A stretch of 8,464 nucleotides of DNA. It comes from Candidatus Nitrosymbiomonas sp. (GTDB taxonomy: Bacteria > Sysuimicrobiota > Sysuimicrobiia > Sysuimicrobiales > Humicultoraceae). Shown one piece after another: positions 6,253 through 8,464 of the stretch. The position numbers were made by a program, and so were the translations under genes. The notes under the pieces were generated by a model that had not been told where the DNA came from, made no database searches, and saw only the letters and a program-made list of their open reading frames with translations. The stretch covers positions 1-8,464 of the forward strand of contig DYHL01000048.1 of assembly GCA_020724185.1 (NCBI GenBank). The letters are read 5' to 3'. Position 1 is the first letter of the stretch. The number at the start of each line of letters is the position of its first letter.

Positions 6253-6992
6253 CGACCGAACCGTCCGGCCTATTTGCCCGTGCCGCGGCATCTGCCTACA
6301 CGGTAAGCGTGCCGGGCTACGAAGGTCCGCTGGACCTGCTTGTGACGCTCGCCCACCAGGGGAAGATAGACCTCAACGACATACCGCTGGCCGAGATGGC
6401 GGATGAGTTTCTGCGGCGCACGAGGGCATCGCTGGACCTCAATGAGGCGGTAGAAACGCTGTGGCTGCTTGCCGCGCTCGTGGAGATGAAGGCGAAGCTG
6501 CTCCTGCCCAAGCCTCCTCCGCCTGAACCCATCCAGGTTCCCGAGGACAGCGACCTGCCGGCACGCCTCGAGGAGCAACTCGCCGAGTACCGGGCTTTCA
6601 AGGATGCCGCCGAGGCGCTCCGTGCGCTCGAGAATCTCCAGCAGCAGGTCTTCGTGCGGCCCCTGCGCGGGGAGCCGGCCGACGTCCTGCTGGAAGGAGT
6701 AACGGTCGAGGAGCTCTTCCGGGCGTTCGAAGAGGTGCTTGCGCGCGCCCGGGAGGAGCACGCCGCCGAGGTGGTGGATGAGCCGATCCGGGTGGCCGAC
6801 CGCATGTCGGCCATCCTGGGCGCGCTGGATGACGCGCCGCAGGGCCTCGAGTTCTCGGCGCTGTTTCCGCGACGGGCGACCACCGTAGTAGTGGTGGTGA
6901 CGTTCCTGGCGTTGCTGGAGCTGATCATGGGCCAGAAGGTACGGGTGCAGCAGGCTTCCCCCCTGGCGCCCATTCTGGTGAAGAGGATCTAG
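6249..6992 (+). CDS. scpA: Segregation and condensation protein A
   Basis: ScpA is the kleisin of the SMC-ScpAB condensin, bridging the SMC heads and binding ScpB to compact and separate chromosomes. The 247-residue protein is of usual length. The N-terminal SMC-neck-binding region has YTVSVPGYEGPLDLLVTL (17-34) and KIDLNDIPLAEMADEFL (39-55), followed by the helix ending in LLAALVEMKAKLLLP (73-87). An acidic, coiled middle (100-180) leads to the C-terminal winged helix with VVVVVTFLALLELIMGQKV (213-231). The start is GTG at 6249, overlapping the protease stop by four bases; an upstream extension of the same frame runs through the protease gene and is not real. The next gene starts on the base after the stop, as expected for a ScpA-ScpB pair made together. 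Confidence 0.95.
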   Translation: MTTEPSGLFARAAASAYTVSVPGYEGPLDLLVTLAHQGKIDLNDIPLAEMADEFLRRTRASLDLNEAVETLWLLAALVEMKAKLLLPKPPPPEPIQVPEDSDLPARLEEQLAEYRAFKDAAEALRALENLQQQVFVRPLRGEPADVLLEGVTVEELFRAFEEVLARAREEHAAEVVDEPIRVADRMSAILGALDDAPQGLEFSALFPRRATTVVVVVTFLALLELIMGQKVRVQQASPLAPILVKRI

Positions 6993-7541
6993 ATGGCGTT
7001 CCCGGAGGAGACCGGCGTACTGGCGCGCTCGGCGGAGAGCGTGCTGTTTGTCGCCGACCGACCGGTACCGCTGGATCGCCTGGCAGCCGTACTGGATGTT
7101 CCTGTCGACCGCGCGCGCGAGGCGGTCGAATGCCTCCAGACGCGTCTGGCCGACGGCGGCCTCCAGGTACAAGCGGTTGCCGGCGGCTATCAGCTCTGCA
7201 CGCGGCCTGAGCACGCCGACCTGGTGCGCCGGTTTCTGCAGCGCGAGCACGGCGAGTCGCTGTCCAGGGGGGCTCTTGAGACCCTGGCGATAATTGCCTA
7301 CAAGCAGCCGGCGACGCGGGGCGACATCGAGCAGATCCGCGGAAGCAGCAGCGACTGGCACATCGAACGCCTGCTCGAGCGCCATCTGATCCGCATGGTC
7401 GGCCGGCGCGAGACGGTGGGACGCCCCATGCTGTTTGGGACCACCGAGTTGTTCCTGCGCTACTTCGGGCTTCGTGATCTGTCCGATCTGCCGCCCGCGG
7501 GTGAACGAAGCGTGCAGGCGATGCTCGATCCGGTGGGGTGA
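6993..7541 (+). CDS. scpB: Segregation and condensation protein B
   Basis: ScpB forms dimers that bind the ScpA kleisin within the SMC condensin. The 182-residue protein holds two winged-helix domains. The first begins ARSAESVLFVADRPVPLDRL (11-30); the second has the diagnostic ALETLAIIAYKQPATRGDIE (94-113) and IRG (115-117). The conserved end GRPMLFGTTELFLRYFGL (143-160) and DLSDLP (162-167) is complete, so the gene is intact. The ATG directly abuts the scpA stop, and GAGGA in the last codons of scpA serves as ribosome binding site. Its stop overlaps the next GTG start by four bases. Confidence 0.96.
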   Translation: MAFPEETGVLARSAESVLFVADRPVPLDRLAAVLDVPVDRAREAVECLQTRLADGGLQVQAVAGGYQLCTRPEHADLVRRFLQREHGESLSRGALETLAIIAYKQPATRGDIEQIRGSSSDWHIERLLERHLIRMVGRRETVGRPMLFGTTELFLRYFGLRDLSDLPPAGERSVQAMLDPVG

Positions 7542-8377
7542 ACGCCGTGTTCCGGCACGCCCTGCTCGCGGGTGTGCTGCTGGCTGCGTGCGCGGTGGAA
7601 CCGGCGATCACGCCGCCGGCTCATGCCGGACCCACCGGACCCACGGCAGCGGTCGTCATGGATGCCAGGACCGGCCGCGTCCTGAACGAGCGCGAGGCGC
7701 ACCGCCGGTGGCCCCCGGCCTCCACCACGAAGATCCTGACGGCGATCATCGCCATCGAGCGCCTCCCTGCCGGCGCGATCGTCACCGTCAGCACCCGCGC
7801 AGCCTCCCAGCGCCAGGGCGCGGCCGTGGGCCTGACGGTCGGAGAGAAGTGGCCGGTCAAGGACCTGCTGCTGGCGATGATGCTCAGCTCGGCGAACGAT
7901 GCGGCGGTGGCCGTGGCAGAGGCGGCATCCGGCAGTGCCGAGCGCTTCGCCGAGGAGATGAACGCCAGGGCGCGGCAGATGGGCGCCCGGGAGAGCCGGT
8001 TCGTCACCCCGCACGGGTTTGAGGCCTCGGGGCATTACAGCACCGCCCTCGACCTTGCCCTGATCGCGCGCCACGCGCTTCGCAACCCAGATTTCGCCAC
8101 GCTGGTGCGCACCGCGACCTGGGAGCTAACACGGCCCGGTCGCCCACCGCAGCAGATCGTCAACACCAACCGGCTTCTCGGCAGGTATCCCGGGGCCGAT
8201 GGGGTGAAGACCGGGTGGACAGCGGCGTCAGGGCCTTCGCTGGTCGCCTCAGCCACGCGGGACGGCCGGCAGATCATTGCGGTGGTGCTCAACAGCCACA
8301 ACGTGTTCGGCGACGCGGAGCAGTTGCTGGACCTGGGATTTCGCTCCGCCCGGGCGGGCGCGCTATCCGGGCGCTGA
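7538..8377 (+). CDS. D-alanyl-D-alanine carboxypeptidase (S11, DacF type), single-domain
   Basis: This low-molecular-weight penicillin-binding protein removes the terminal D-Ala from peptidoglycan stem peptides outside the membrane. All three active-site motifs are present: STTK at 62-65 (S62 nucleophile, K65 base), SAN at 118-120, and KTG at 224-226; TPHGF (157-161) is the usual conserved segment. The 279 residues cover only the catalytic domain; the C-terminal beta domain and amphipathic anchor of PBP5/DacF are missing. The N-terminus has a hydrophobic stretch 8-18 ending in LAAC (15-18), a good lipobox, and also an AHA site (28-30) for signal peptidase I, so lipid anchoring or secretion are both possible. 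The GTG at 7538 overlaps scpB by four bases; a second GTG at 7547 is an alternative start that keeps the signal sequence. Confidence 0.9.
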   Translation: MNAVFRHALLAGVLLAACAVEPAITPPAHAGPTGPTAAVVMDARTGRVLNEREAHRRWPPASTTKILTAIIAIERLPAGAIVTVSTRAASQRQGAAVGLTVGEKWPVKDLLLAMMLSSANDAAVAVAEAASGSAERFAEEMNARARQMGARESRFVTPHGFEASGHYSTALDLALIARHALRNPDFATLVRTATWELTRPGRPPQQIVNTNRLLGRYPGADGVKTGWTAASGPSLVASATRDGRQIIAVVLNSHNVFGDAEQLLDLGFRSARAGALSGR

Positions 8378-8390
8378 GGGGGTAGCGGAG

Positions 8391-8464
8391 ATGAAGGTTG
8401 ATCGCGAGAAGTGGGAAGCCAGGTACGGCGCGGGCGAGCGCGTGCACGATGGGCCGCCGTCGGG
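8391..8464 (+). CDS. Start of a probable SAM-dependent methyltransferase, cut by window edge
   Basis: Only 24 complete codons are visible: MKVDREKWEARYGAGERVHD followed by GPPS. The KWEARYGAGE pattern is common at the N-terminus of class I SAM methyltransferases of the TehB/thiopurine-methyltransferase-like group, but the SAM-binding motifs lie outside the window. The ATG is 13 bases after the carboxypeptidase stop, with GAGGGGGT (8376-8383) upstream as a plausible ribosome binding site, so it is probably the last visible gene of the lysA operon. The gene call is likely; the function is tentative. Confidence 0.5.
   Translation, partial: MKVDREKWEARYGAGERVHDGPPS

Noticed and set aside
6270..7385. 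Long open frame on the minus strand (371 codons)
   Set aside because: It lies antisense to scpA and scpB, both confirmed by family motifs; long antisense frames are common at this GC content.

Overview
The window is GC-rich bacterial chromosomal DNA carrying mostly core genes plus one edge-truncated insertion sequence. The gene set (diaminopimelate lysA, site-2 protease, scpA-scpB, a DacF-type carboxypeptidase with a Firmicutes-style SAN motif, and a bacterial pyruvoyl-dependent arginine decarboxylase) suggests a GC-rich Terrabacteria-type lineage, for example a deep Firmicutes or Armatimonadota-like group. This is inference from gene content only; no marker here fixes the taxon.

Layout. (1) 1-554, minus: 5' part of an IS1634-type transposase gene, running off the left edge. 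555-691 is a relatively AT-rich strip with the probable transposase promoter and a small inverted repeat. (2) 2022-692, minus: a two-gene polyamine operon, pyruvoyl-dependent arginine decarboxylase then spermidine-synthase-family aminopropyltransferase, 5 bases apart. (3) 2023-2140: divergent intergenic region with a possible promoter and a short hairpin. (4) 2141-4179, plus: a VanZ-like membrane protein overlapping by one base a secreted glycoside-hydrolase-like protein whose expected catalytic glutamate motif is replaced. (5) 4180-4273: spacer with a strong sigma70-type promoter (TTGACA, 17 bases, TGcTAGATT). (6) 4274-8464, plus: a compact operon lysA, site-2 protease, scpA, scpB, D-Ala-D-Ala carboxypeptidase and the start of a probable methyltransferase. 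Its first four junctions overlap by 1 or 4 bases or abut; the last has a 13-base gap.

How the genes work together. The minus-strand pair would convert arginine to agmatine and then add an aminopropyl group to a polyamine acceptor. The plus-strand operon combines lysine/peptidoglycan precursor supply (LysA), membrane proteolysis, the condensin partner proteins ScpA/ScpB and peptidoglycan trimming, a common type of bacterial housekeeping neighbourhood. I saw no CRISPR array, tRNA, rRNA, prophage or recognisable defence system. The most unusual items are the degenerate active site of the secreted glycosidase-like protein, the Thr-Ser processing site of the arginine decarboxylase, and the lipobox on the short carboxypeptidase.
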